Assembly (NCBI RefSeq): GCF_022539315.1
Contig: NC_066316.1
Span: 100,310,179 to 100,374,178, forward strand
Source of the DNA: Serinus canaria
Lineage: Eukaryota; Chordata; Aves; Passeriformes; Fringillidae
Direction: 5' to 3'
Length of the DNA stretch: 64,000 nt
Made by a program: the position numbers and the translations under genes. The notes under the pieces are model-generated. The model was not told where the DNA came from and searched no databases. It worked only from the letters and a program-made list of their open reading frames with translations. This document shows positions 22,321 through 34,100 of the stretch, in pieces. Numbering within the stretch: the stretch's first letter is position 1; each line of letters starts with the position of its first letter.

Positions 22321-25107
22321 TTGATTCATCACATTCTTAACTGACTGAAAAAGAATCTGGATTATTTTGCAAGTACTGGATAGAAACTGACAGCTGTAAA
22401 TGATTAACAACTGATGGGAATGATGCTAAGATCATCTTTCAGATTATATTATTCTGTATTATTTTGTGTAAATTTTAAGACTGCAACACTAGTGGAAAGC
22501 AGATTAGAACCCAAATTAACATCTTTGTGTTATATTTAATGTTCTGACCCCTCCCAAGGGTGTTTTCCCTCTGAAATAGATACAATATGTAAACAATAGT
22601 TGACTTCACTTGTAGTTTTCAAATTGCTTTGAAACTGGGGGTTTTCTTGGAATTATTTGAATCTAAAAGTATTTAAGCACATAATTCTGCAGATGCAGAT
22701 TTACTGGAGGCAGGGGAGGAAGAGATGGGCAGGACAGAGATATTGATCTCCCCTGCCAAGAGCAGCTGGTCCCAGCTACTTTGCCACGTCACCTCCTGTT
22801 GCACTCCCATCCCTACTGTTGTGAAAGTCACTAGTAGTTGGCCAGTAGGCAGACAAACAAATTAAAAAAGTTCATGATATTACACACTCACAAGATTTGC
22901 TGAATCAGGAACTTCAGCAACAAACTGAGCAAAACAAGTCTGGGAATGTGGGAAGCCAGAAATCAATGAGCCTTGAGTATGGGTCATAAATATTTTCGTA
23001 GTTAATATAATAGTACCTTGCAATAAAGCAGCAGGCTGTGGAATTTTTCACTCTACCATCATGTGCTGCCACCTTCCAGATATTGCCACATTTGTCCTAG
23101 CCAGCTGGATGTTTCTGAAGTTGCTAAACACAGACCTGCTTTTCAAGTCAAGGACTGCTTCCTTTCACAGATGCATTGACAAGACTGTGAAATCTCAGAG
23201 GATGCAGAAAAAGGATTTTTTGCAGATTACTGGTCTTTGAATAAGCACAACACATGCAGTTATGCAGTTTCCTCAGGTGTGTTTAAAAGGTCAGTGTCAA
23301 GTCAAAAACTGAGTCAGATTCTCTATTTTTCTATACTGGTGCATAGTATAGAAAGTCTTAATCACAGTCTTCATCTCAGATACCTCTTTGAATCTAGGAA
23401 GGTGGAAAACTTTGTAGGGAAAATTTTTCATCTCATTATGATTTTTCATCCATGTGCTTTCTTCCTCTCTTCATCAATGAAAGAACCAAAAAACTATAAC
23501 TACCAAAAAGAGAAAGGGACTGTTACTTTTCAAGTACACACGGGCCACTATTTGCAGACATTGATTTGCCTTCTGAGAAAGCTTCATTACAGCTATGAAA
23601 GAAACTTCCTGTCACAATCCCCTTTTTCACGCCTTCCTGCCTTGTGCTCTATGTGAAGAAGAAAGAGAAATGGGAAGTCTTGTGCAAGTTTTTGTAATGT
23701 GTTGAATTCTGATGAGATGGCGACTACAGAGCTTTCCAAAAATGTTTTCAACACTATGCCACAGCAGGTATACCTTGGAAGGGACCTGAGGATTAGTCCA
23801 TTCTGGAGAAGACACACTTCAAAATACCAACAGTTCATGTTTCAGCTCCTTGAAGAATCAGTGGCTGTGTATGAGTCTAGCCCAAGGCAGGTCAGGTATA
23901 ACCCTGCACCTCATAGTTTAAGCTTCACTTGGAGCAGGTACAACCCAAGGGACCTGCAGGCCAGAGAAAGGGCAATGGGAGCAGTTCACTGCAATGTTAA
24001 ACTCAGTCTGGTCTAAAGGGATCAGTGGTTGAGGTTTTAATGGATATACCTTTAAATTTTTGTAATCCATTATTTGAGGTGCATGGTATGAGAATTACTG
24101 TAACAGGAGCCACATGAACCAGTCAGTGGGAGACAAGCCTTACAAGAAGTAGTGCAAGTGTAGTAGAAATGCCACCTGAGATGGCTTTGGTAAAACACTG
24201 AGAACTCTTCAGGCATAGAAATAGGTGTAAAAATGTCTACATGATGCCTCTCAGGTGTTCAGATATTATCCATGGGCTTAGTGATTCCCAGACCAGAGTT
24301 CTTGGGAGAGAATGTTTTGGGTTGAAGAGTCACAGCCTCAATGAGCAGATTGACGTGCCCAATGACTGAGAGAAACAGCATTTTGTCATGTTTTTGCACA
24401 TGGACTGAAAGAATTTTCAACACTATGTGCTTTCTTGTTTTAGTTTGCATTTGGCAGGGGCTGTAATTTAAAGGTGTTCCAGCCAAATTTACTGTTAAAA
24501 CTACTCAATATTCTCCCATTTGCCTGAATCTCACAGATGAGAGTAAATTCTTGTCTCTACTTCTAGCACAACGCTCTGGTACTTCTGATACAGTCATTGT
24601 AATCTCTGCCCCTTGCTCACATCTGAGGTTGACAAACTCACAGCAGGCCAATTCAGAATAGCAGAATGAGCTGAAGTCTCTGTTGTTTATCCCTGAAGCT
24701 ATTGTGATTCTGGGAGAGTTTGCTGACATCTGTGAGACCAGAGGGAGCTTTTTCCTACCTCTGCTTACCCAGCACCCTGTAGCACATAATAGCCCTCCAT
24801 AGTATCCATACTGAAATATGCCTTCCAGGGAGAAAATTACCATTGAAAAGTTGCTGGCAATTTGAAGATGTTTAGGTGGAAGACCTGTTCATACCAGGCT
24901 GAATTTCAGTCTCTGAAACATTACTGTCTTCCAGGATGCACAGAGAACTATCAGATTCCTTGCTCAGTGTCATTTATTGGAATAGTGTCTCTTCCTTGGG
25001 GAAGCTCATTTATTACTTTGGCTGAACCTGCTTTATTGTTATAAAATTGCACTTACTTGATGTGTACCAGCAAAGAGAACCTCTACTCAGATGGTATTAA
25101 AGAGTGG

Positions 25108-25132
25108 GAATTAATCCCCAAGGGATTAATTC
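25108..25132. repeat. Perfect 11-bp inverted repeat
   Basis: GAATTAATCCC and its exact reverse complement GGGATTAATTC are separated by the loop CAA. Each arm contains TAATCC, the core bound by bicoid-class homeodomains (OTX, PITX, CRX). Whether the site is used is unknown. Confidence 0.85.
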
Positions 25133-26791
25133 TGGCAAAAGTCTGTTGTGAAAGATAAAACTTTCGTCTTAGAGACCCTACATAACCCATTCATTACAGG
25201 GAGTGAATCCTGGAATGACATATTTTCCTCATACTTGTGACAGAAAAGCAAAGTTTTCTGAACTTCTTCTGCTAGCTGGAAAACATTTTGTATCTTCAAG
25301 AAAAGGCAAAAATTGAAGCATTAAGAAAGGATTATCTCTTCAACTGCCCCTAAATTGCTAGTTCCATTTGCTATCAAGCTCATAAGAAGTCATGAGGCAG
25401 GCCAACTAATCTGGTTTGTATTGCTTTCCTGACATAAAACATCTGCAAATCTGCCTAAACTGATACTAATTCATGAATTATTGTTGATTAATTCAATGAG
25501 TGCTACCAATTTGCTTTAGGGAAAAACAGAATGATTTTCCCTCACTGATTAGTGAAAAAATATGTTATTTTCTTAGCCCTTCATAAATTAGAATAAAAAC
25601 CAAATCCAAGAGATCTCCGTGTGTTTCTATACCTGAATTTACCTAATTCCACAGACACATATCAAAAGAGAATAGCATTAATTTCTGATGAATTCCAGTA
25701 TCAAGCTTCCGATCACTCCTGAATGGGTAGGCTCTAGAAAGTTTACTTCACAGCTTGCAGAATCCGGGATATCCACTTTATCATCTTAAGCAAAGCTATA
25801 ATTTTATGTGATTGTTAATTATTTTCTACTCTCACATTTGAGACTATTCTCCTCTCTTCTTTGCATACGATTAAAAGAAGAATATATTTTATTATTATTC
25901 ATTCTTCCTTTAAAGCTTTTCATAGGGAGAATGCCAGTATTATCACAATTAAAATTAAATGTTCAAGCAGAGCTGCTGCCTTTCACATCTCTGAGTGGAG
26001 CTGCATGCAGCTAGTTGCTTTGATTGAAGTCATGAATTCAGGCTTCAGTATCCTATGCAGATACTCATTCACTTTAGCAGCTATATTAAAGGTTTTCTAT
26101 CAAAAATCACAATACATTGAAATATTTATTTGTCTGCATATCCTGAAATATCTATGTGGACTTCTCCAATTATGTGTCTGATTGTATGACACTTTGTAAT
26201 ATCTACAGGAGAGTCCACAAAGTGTTGAAAACCACAAGATTTGTAGACTTTGGTTAGAAAAGCAATGTTCTTGGAGGTAAAAGAATCTATTTATCGTTAA
26301 CATTGAATTTTATTGTGATTTTTGTTTTCCTTGCATACTCCCTACTGGTATTACACTAAACACCACTTTGCTGGTAAGATTTACAGAATGGCCAAGGACT
26401 GAGGGCAGATTCAGCTGCTATTAAAGCTGACGTGATTTGGACTGTGGCTGAGATGAGCTTTTTCTTTTAGAGTTTGATATAACTCATTTTTTAGTCAGCC
26501 CTGCCCTTAAGGCCCAATTCAACTATACACTGAATTCCATCAAAAAACAGACATTGTCTCCAGCCAGGTTGGATTGGGCCCTCAAGGGCTGCTAAGCATG
26601 TTTACACCATGGACACAGAGGCCATTTTTTTCTTTCTTTAAAGGAATAGAGGACATTAGCTTTCAGAAGAGGCAGCTAAGACTGATATTCAATACCATCA
26701 TATTAAAAAATAAAAATGTGAAATATTGCTCTCTGAGTAAAGCTGGAATCTGCTTGTACTAGGGTTTTTTTCAGATAAGCTTCTTATGTAG

Positions 26792-26905
26792 TTATTTATT
26801 TATATTTATAAATGTTATATATAAAAGTTATATATATATAAATATTTAAAAATATATAAATATATAAAAATATATAAATATTTATTTATATTTATAAATG
26901 TAACT
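26792..26905. repeat. AT-only low-complexity block with a 22-bp direct repeat
   Basis: About 110 bp made almost wholly of A and T. A 22-bp segment starting ATTTATTTATATTTATAAAT and ending GT occurs at 26794-26815 and again, identical, at 26880-26901. Between them lies a (TA)n and TATAAATAT-type array. It could form cruciforms and unwind easily. Confidence 0.85.
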
Positions 26906-28499
26906 ATTTAATTTGGTTCATTTGTTGAAGGAAAGAAATAGCAAAAATCTTGCAAAATGTAAAATATGCAAGTCTCGTTGTAGATTTAATGGAGGTAGTA
27001 AGCACCAATTAATTCAGGGCAAGATTAATTTATTTTTTAGGGTTTAATGTATCTAGCTGACAAACTGCTACCAAGGGATTTTATTTGACTTTACATTATT
27101 TTGAATTATTTGGTATTCCATGCTGCCTAAAGGCTAAAAATAATTTTAAAACTATGGTTTCTAGGAACACTACAAGAAACATCAGGAACAGCAAGGCAGC
27201 AGAACATCTTTGACTTAAGGAGAATCCAGTCTAAATGAAAGCTTTTTATTTTACTTAGTGGAGTGCACAAATTTCTGCTGTGATGTATGGGAACTAAATG
27301 CACCAAAATTACAGTAATTCAGTCTTAAAATAGAATCACAGAAATGCTTTGTTGCATTTCTTCACAGCTGTGCAGAAGTGAAGTGTAGAAGTGTAGAGGA
27401 GAAGTGAAGAAGAAGAACCCTCACAGGGCTACCTAATTCTCTCCAGATATAAAGAGAGATGCATGCCTTGTGCATTGAGTTAGGTATTTGAAGGAGGTAT
27501 TAAAAACTTAATCTGTAATACCAGTCCCATAATTTTTAAAAAATTGTATGTGATTCACTATATAATTTGAACACTTTTCTTAAATAAAAAAACAAATATT
27601 TATTGAAGAGTGTGAAAAGAAACAAAAATCATGACAGAGCTCTAACTAAGCATTTAAATTTTTTAATGGAAAACTGCAAATGAAATTATTAATCCTGCTG
27701 TATTATAATATTTGTTACATTGTGAACCACTTTTTTCCAATGTGATTGAATAGATATTAAAACATCTTCTCATTTTGTGATACATGAACTTACATTCAAC
27801 TGCTTTTCATAAAACAGTGTCATATATCTTGTGCCATTTCTCCCATTGCAGAATTTTGTCTTTTTCACAAATAACTGTGAATTTTTATTTCTATAAGGTC
27901 TTGTAAAATAAACAGAGTATTATACCCACTGTAGTAAATAAGGTTTGTTGTCCTTTGATTGATTAAATTCAATGGTTTCTAGAAATTCTAAGTGTCCAGT
28001 ATAAGAAATGTATGATCCCATTTTGAAGTGTTTATATTGCATTTTATACATTCAAAGCACAATTTCCGTTGAATGCTTTTGCACTTTGAAAAATCAGACT
28101 CAAGTTAGATGGCTAAAAAATGAGAAATGTGTAGTTGGTATTGTTCTCTAAGCTCCACTGAGTTAAGTACAATCAGGGAATTGTATTCCCATGCATGTTC
28201 TCTGCTGCCTAGGTCACCAAGTAACTGCTTTAACTATAAGACTTTTCTTGCTTTTTATGCAGAGTTTCAAAGGTGGAAAATTTAGATCCCCTCTGTGGAT
28301 CATATAAATTAATGCAAAACAACTAGAGGCACCTGTGAGTTGTCATCCATTATGAAAATTAGCATGCTAGACAGATGTGACAAATGCATACTCACTTAAT
28401 GAGTTTGACAAGTATTTGCTTACAGGGGAAGGCAATCTCTGTGCTAAAGATGGCAAAAACTTCTTAGGAATTATGCAGAAATCTAAGGAAAATACTGTG

Positions 28500-28537
28500 C
28501 AAATTCTGTGAATAATTTCAAATTCTGTGAATAATTT
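28500..28537. repeat. 19-bp tandem duplication
   Basis: CAAATTCTGTGAATAATTT occurs twice head to tail (28500-28518 and 28519-28537) without mismatch. Confidence 0.92.
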
Positions 28538-30352
28538 AAAAATTTTAGCCGTTTTTCATGGGGAATTGAAGATATTTCATCACTTAAATTTCTCTATTAA
28601 AAAGAAAAGGAACCTGTGAGTAGAATAATTGGTTTGTGCCTTTATTTTTGTAAAAGCTGTATTTCTCAGGCTCCCTATTTGGGAGGAGAGAGTTTTTGCT
28701 TTCTTTAATAGACTGAGATAACATGCATTGCAAATGTCAATCAGATTATTTTTCTGTTAGACTATAACCAAGTAAAAATACCTAGAGACCTAAATTTTTG
28801 TTGTACCCTAATGAAAATGTATTGCTGATGTGTCCCTTCCTTGATGGAAAGTTGGATGACTAGCATTAAATTAGGAGTGATGACTGGCAGTGCACAGCTT
28901 CCAGGCTCCATGGCAAGCAGGTTCCAGCTCTTTCTTGGAGTTATTAGGAACAGCTTGATTACAGCTCCAAGTGGCACCTTGTAAAACTTCTGTTTCTGTC
29001 ATTTCTAGTATTTTCTTGGGTATTGTGTCTGGAATGGAGAAAGAAATTTTGAAGACAATATAGCTTTTTTATAAAAGTAACGAGAAAGTGAAAATGAAAA
29101 CCTAGGAGAGCAGCATGAGACCATATGCATATTGTTTTTAATTCAGTTTAAATCTTTTCACCAGTCTACATAGCCCATTGAAGGAATGAAGTCTCAGTAT
29201 GAAAACTTAGCCTGCATTCATTGTCAAGTTTAGGGAGAAGAAATGCTTCTGTCAGAGTTCTTCTTCATATCTCAATTAATAATAGAAAGTTGCAATTTCT
29301 ATGACAGATTTTCAATATATAACTGGAAAATGATGGCAATTCAGCCACTGAAAACATCTGGGGACATAATTTGCTGCAAACTTAAAATATCAGATGGCTC
29401 CCAGGTTTTTCTTCCATGAAACAACATCACAAAAAATAAATAACATTATCATTTTATCTTTTTTCTTCTGTTTTATTGATTTATATGCACTGAAAAAACA
29501 AGTGTTCTTAATTTCAGATGCTTTTTTCAGACTCCAATGGCAAACAAGAGTCTAATAAGGCTTTTTTACTCTAGGATAGAAAATAAATAGGATGTTTCTA
29601 TTAGTTTCTATCTGTTGCCATTTTAATGTCAGGTTAGGGACATATTATTTGGAGTAGAGCATTGACAACATTCAATATCAAACTAACTTTCTGATCTAGA
29701 AATGGCTTTTTTAATGCAATGAATTAAAATTTAGGATCTTTAACTTGATTTAAATATTGTGGGTAATGTGGCATAAACCTTTGATAATAATAGCCACTAC
29801 CTACTGAAGTTAAACCTGATGGAGTATTTTTTTTTTGTGGCTTCTGGGAAGACTCAAAATAGGTTTTCAGGTCTGAAAAACAGAAGAAATAGAAACATTG
29901 CAGGCAAGCTGTAATAAAAATATTGTAAAGCTCTTTCATGAAATAATGACTATACTTGCCAAAGTATTCACAATTAGAGAGAGCCTTAATTTTCAAAGAT
30001 ATCTCCTTTTCAATATTCTGGAAAAAGTTAAGATCATCATCTCTTACGGTTTTTTACTCTAATTGGATGCAGAACAAAAATTTTTGTCAATCCTGCTGAC
30101 ACCTGCACTAAATTCCTTTCTGGCTTTGAATGTGCTTTCAGATACAATTCAGAATATTAATGATGATTTTTATAGCCTCACATAGTCTGAGATTTGAATT
30201 CTAAGAGCTTATTGTTATTCTATTTGCTCTCAATTACTAAGATAGAAGGTTTGGACTAGCATGCTCTTAAACACTTTTGTAGCTTTAAAATGTTGATTAT
30301 TCTAGAATTGTCTGTTATTGTCTATGTAGTATAGCCATACATACACATATTT

Positions 30353-30375
30353 TATATGTATATATATATATATAC
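30353..30375. repeat. (TA)n dinucleotide repeat
   Basis: A short run of alternating T and A, with TATATGTA at its left edge and ACACAC at its right. Confidence 0.9.
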
Positions 30376-30431
30376 ACACTATATCTATGTCATTCAAAAA
30401 AAGCAACAACAAAAAACATATGCAAAAGCAG

Positions 30432-30960
30432 TGTAGTGGGTTGACCTTGGCTGGATGCCAGCAGACCCCAAGCCAATCCATCGGTTCTCAGAGGGAGAGG
30501 GTAGAGAAAATGAGATGGGAAATATTCACAGGTTGAGATAAGGCAGTTTACTAAAGCAAAAAAAGTGAAAGTTAGCACATGCATAATAAGCAAGGGGAAA
30601 AGCAAGTTTAATCTGTACCTCCAATCAGTGAGGGATGTTCAGCCAATTCCCCGAAAGCAGGGCTTCAGCACACAGACTGGTTCCTATGGAAGGGAAACAC
30701 TGTAAAATAACAAATGCCCACAGTTTCTCCTCCTTTCCTTAACTTTTATATCTAAGCTGATGTCATATGGTGTGGAATACCCCTTTGGTTAATTTGGATC
30801 ATCTGGCCTGGTTGTTTCCCTTCCCAGGATCCTGCCCACCCCAGCCCCTTGGTGTTGGAGAGACAGTGCTGGTGCTGTGCCAGTGCTGCTCAGCAGTGCC
30901 CAAAAGACCAAAACACTGGTGTGTTACCAACACCCTCCCACCTTGTCTCCTACTATTCAC
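30432..30960 (+). mobile_element. Solo LTR of an avian endogenous retrovirus
   Basis: It begins TGTAGTGGGTTGACCTTGGC at 30432, the start of a well-known avian LTR type, followed by 'GGTTGAGATAAGGCAGTTTA' near 30532. A promoter-like segment follows: CTTTTATATCTAAGC near 30744 with the block GATGTCATATGGTGTGGAAT just after, which matches the TATA region of avian ERV LTRs I recall. The right end is vague: similarity fades near 'TGTTACCAACACCC' (30939-30952) and CA termini are not clear. No internal viral genes adjoin it. The left end shares its opening with the minus-strand LTRs at 8577-9696 and 48999-49751, while the middle belongs to a different LTR type. The plus-strand open frame at 30767-31195 is an LTR plus A-rich shadow. 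Confidence 0.68.
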
Positions 30961-31106
30961 TGGTAAAGACTTAAAGAGACAGCTTTGTGACCTGAAGGTT
31001 TACTTGTGTCCTCAGGCTTTGGGTCCTGCACTACATGCCAGGTGTTCAGTGGTTTGTTTGTTTTGTTTGTTTTGTTTTTTTCTGATGGTCCCACTACTGC
31101 TCTGTA

Positions 31107-31179
31107 ATAAAAACAAAAAAACAAAAAACAAAAACAAAAACAAAAAAAAAAAAAAGAAAGAAAAAAGAAAAAAGAAAAT
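31107..31179. repeat. A-rich low-complexity tract (CAAAAA/GAAA units)
   Basis: About 70 bp of adenine interrupted by single C (left half) or G (right half) at intervals of four to seven bases. It may be a decayed poly(A) tail or simple slippage. It lies about 150 bp beyond the estimated LTR end. Confidence 0.88.
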
Positions 31180-34100
31180 TGGCTTACAAGAGTAAGTTTA
31201 TGTTCCTGTACTTATCAGCCCTATCTACATATATTCTACCTGTTTGTGTTCTCTCTACTCATTTTGACAAATGCCTTATGCAAATCAGGAATTTTGAATC
31301 TCTCTAGTTCACCCAGAAAGAGCAAAGTAATGCTTCAGAATTCTCATAATTAGTCATTTCAAACCTCTAAATGAGCACATTTCTATTTTTGCACAAAGCA
31401 TACTTATCTCTCTGGAATTTACCCAGCCAGAATATCTTTCTGAGGCTAAGCACTATCTATGCACGATCCAGGCAGCCCCTGACTTTTGCACAGTTAACCT
31501 AAATACCCACAGTGCTTTTAATATATCTTTGTAAAAGAAAGGTTCTGGGAAAATTCTCATTTTCACTGCTTTGTTATGAATTAAGAGAAGGTTTTCCCCA
31601 TTAAATATTATTGCACCCAGTCCTGATGCAATCTCTTGAACTTTCTGTGCTACATCTGCTGTGATTCCTCAATCAATGAGACACTACAGTGGTGAGGCAG
31701 TGTGGGACACTGTGAGAATACCAGTGCCTGCTGGTCCCCAAATGCTGGCAGAGCTTGCTAGTGAACACACAGCTGCCCTGGCAGAGAGCACAGATGTGTG
31801 CAGAGTAGGGGAGGATGTTCTGTGCATGGGATTGGAGATCCACATGGTGTGGGAGCTAACAGGAGATTCCGTGGATGGGGTTATCATTGAATGGACACAG
31901 GGTGGTTAAGCTGGAGAGATGCAGAAGCTGAAGCTCAGGAGAATGGTGGTACAGGAAAGAGCATGCTCCCTATAAAAAAGCAGGAGAGAGTAGTAGTAGC
32001 CACTCTGTAGAAAAAAAAAATCAAGAGGAAGATCAAAACATCATCCACTGCCTAGAGGTGGCTTACAAGTATCATTTGCATGACTCAGTACTGTGTGTCC
32101 AGCATCCAGGAAGGGAGCAGGAGCAACACCCACCTATGAACAGCTGAGTGTGTTTATGGAGCTGGAGTTCCCTTCTCTGCCCTAGGCAGGTACCCAACAG
32201 AAGCTTTTTCTCCCATTCATTTTTACAGTGTTTAGCACAAATCTGTTTAAGGATAGTTTTGCTACTGGTAGCAACTGAAGTTGTGACTAACTATTCCACT
32301 GCACATGAATTACACGACAGCTTTTACCCACATTTTTTTCTTTTCAATTATTTCTGTGAAAATATTAGAATTATCTTAATGCAGTCCATATGAAGTAATT
32401 GCCTTTTCCAGACTGTTATGAGAAAAGTTAGAACTGGTCTAATGAGATCTAGAATCCTATCATAGGTTCATGCCAACAGCTACATGTGGTGTGATTTTTT
32501 TTTATTTTAAATATCCCTCAGTGCATTTGTAGAATTAACAACCTCCTTTTAACAATATAGATTGCTGTTAGATGTAACTATAGTCCTACTTAATACAGAG
32601 CTGCTTGAGCGAGCCAGCACCCCATTAATGGAGTACACACATTGCTGTCAGAAATGGAATGGAGTGTGCTTTATTTGAGACAGAAGTTTGGGTAATGCTG
32701 GCTGGCCTACATTTCTGAATAGAAAATAGTAAAAAGGATTCTGTAGTAATTTGTCTAAAGGCTACATAAACTTGATTTGAAATTTTTAGTCCCACAAGGG
32801 CCCAAAACTTTATCTGGAAACAGTTATTCAAATATTCATTTCTACCCCCCAAAAAAAAGGAAAGGAAAAAACCCATCTAATTTTGTAAAAGCTTTCACAT
32901 CTATGGAAAAAAGACGATCATAAATTTATGAATTACTGGTCTGTGGTTGTTTTACCACATCTTTTAAAGATAAATTCAGCCTCTAAGTAACACTGAATTA
33001 ATGAATGTGAGTTTGAAACAAGGGATGTGTTTTCCTGTGAGGCTGAGTTTTACTTTCTGAATTATGTGTAATATAAACAATACTTAATTTAAGAAGGGGA
33101 GGTTTTGTCACTTTAATCCTTATAGGGGTTGTTTTTCCTTTTGAGCAATAATAACTTTGATATGTAAGAAAGGCTATTCATAAATTGCTGAATTTTCTCT
33201 TCATTTGATTTTTTTCTTACGGTGTTAAAAGAACCATGGCTAGCTTTTTTTTTTTTTTTTTAACAAGTTCTCTTTTTTGATGCATACTGAACAGAGAAAC
33301 TGGAGGAAAAAAGAGCTTTTCCAATCCTTTTCTATTATTTGCCAACAGCAAGTTATTTTTTTTTTCCTGATGATATTAAAAACATAGAGAAAAGCATGTT
33401 ATTTGATACTGAATGTTGTCAGGTAAAATTGAGTAGCAGCTGCCAGATTCATGTCTTCTACTAGTTAGTAATCATACAGTCTAATTCAGCCACCAGAGTT
33501 AAAAATGCAGGCAACAATAATATTGGCATTGATGTATTACTTCTATGACTACACTGTCAGCATTTAATATAAGACACTGTTAAATCATTCCCTATCATCA
33601 GCCTATTCTCCCCCTTCCTTCTTTCTTTTCCTTACAGGGTAAGGAAAAGGAATTTCTGTAATGAGAAAAGTAAAAGGTAAAAAGTGTCTCCATTTCTCTC
33701 TTTGTAAATAATCCCAAGGCAATTTGATTATGTTTCAACTCAGGAGACTTGTCTCCAAATTCTCAGTTTAAATTTGACCTCAGGCTTAATGGGGCTCACA
33801 TAACTGTGGGAACAATGACCATAGGAGGTAAACAGTTTTTAATGATAATGTTCACAGTGCTGGTACCATTAGGGGCACCATCCTTAGATTGCAGTACTTC
33901 AAGTGGTTTTGTTAAATGCCACATTTTTCAGAGGTCATGACATCCAAATGAGGAGTAAAAGGAATTTTTTTGGTCAACACTTCACTGACAAAAAACTAGA
34001 AGTCAGTCAAATCTGAGGGTTTTTTTAAAATTTTTTGTAGCTATTTCACCTTGATGTTGGCATTATGCCTGGGGTACAGCTTCCTGCATAATGAAGTGTT

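Larger units (their letters stand above)
22321..30431. other. Unassigned AT-rich DNA (8 kb)
   Basis: I recognise no gene or transposon in this long stretch. It contains the inverted repeat at 25108-25132, the AT-rich array at 26792-26905, the 19-bp duplication at 28500-28537 and the TA run at 30353. The longest open frames (23237-23656, 139 codons; 24843-24505 minus, 112 codons) show no domain I know. Confidence 0.5.

Noticed and set aside
23237..23656. 139-codon plus-strand frame
   Set aside because: No domain recognised, no convincing splice or start context, composition like random AT-rich DNA. Frames this long are expected a few times in 64 kb on six frames.
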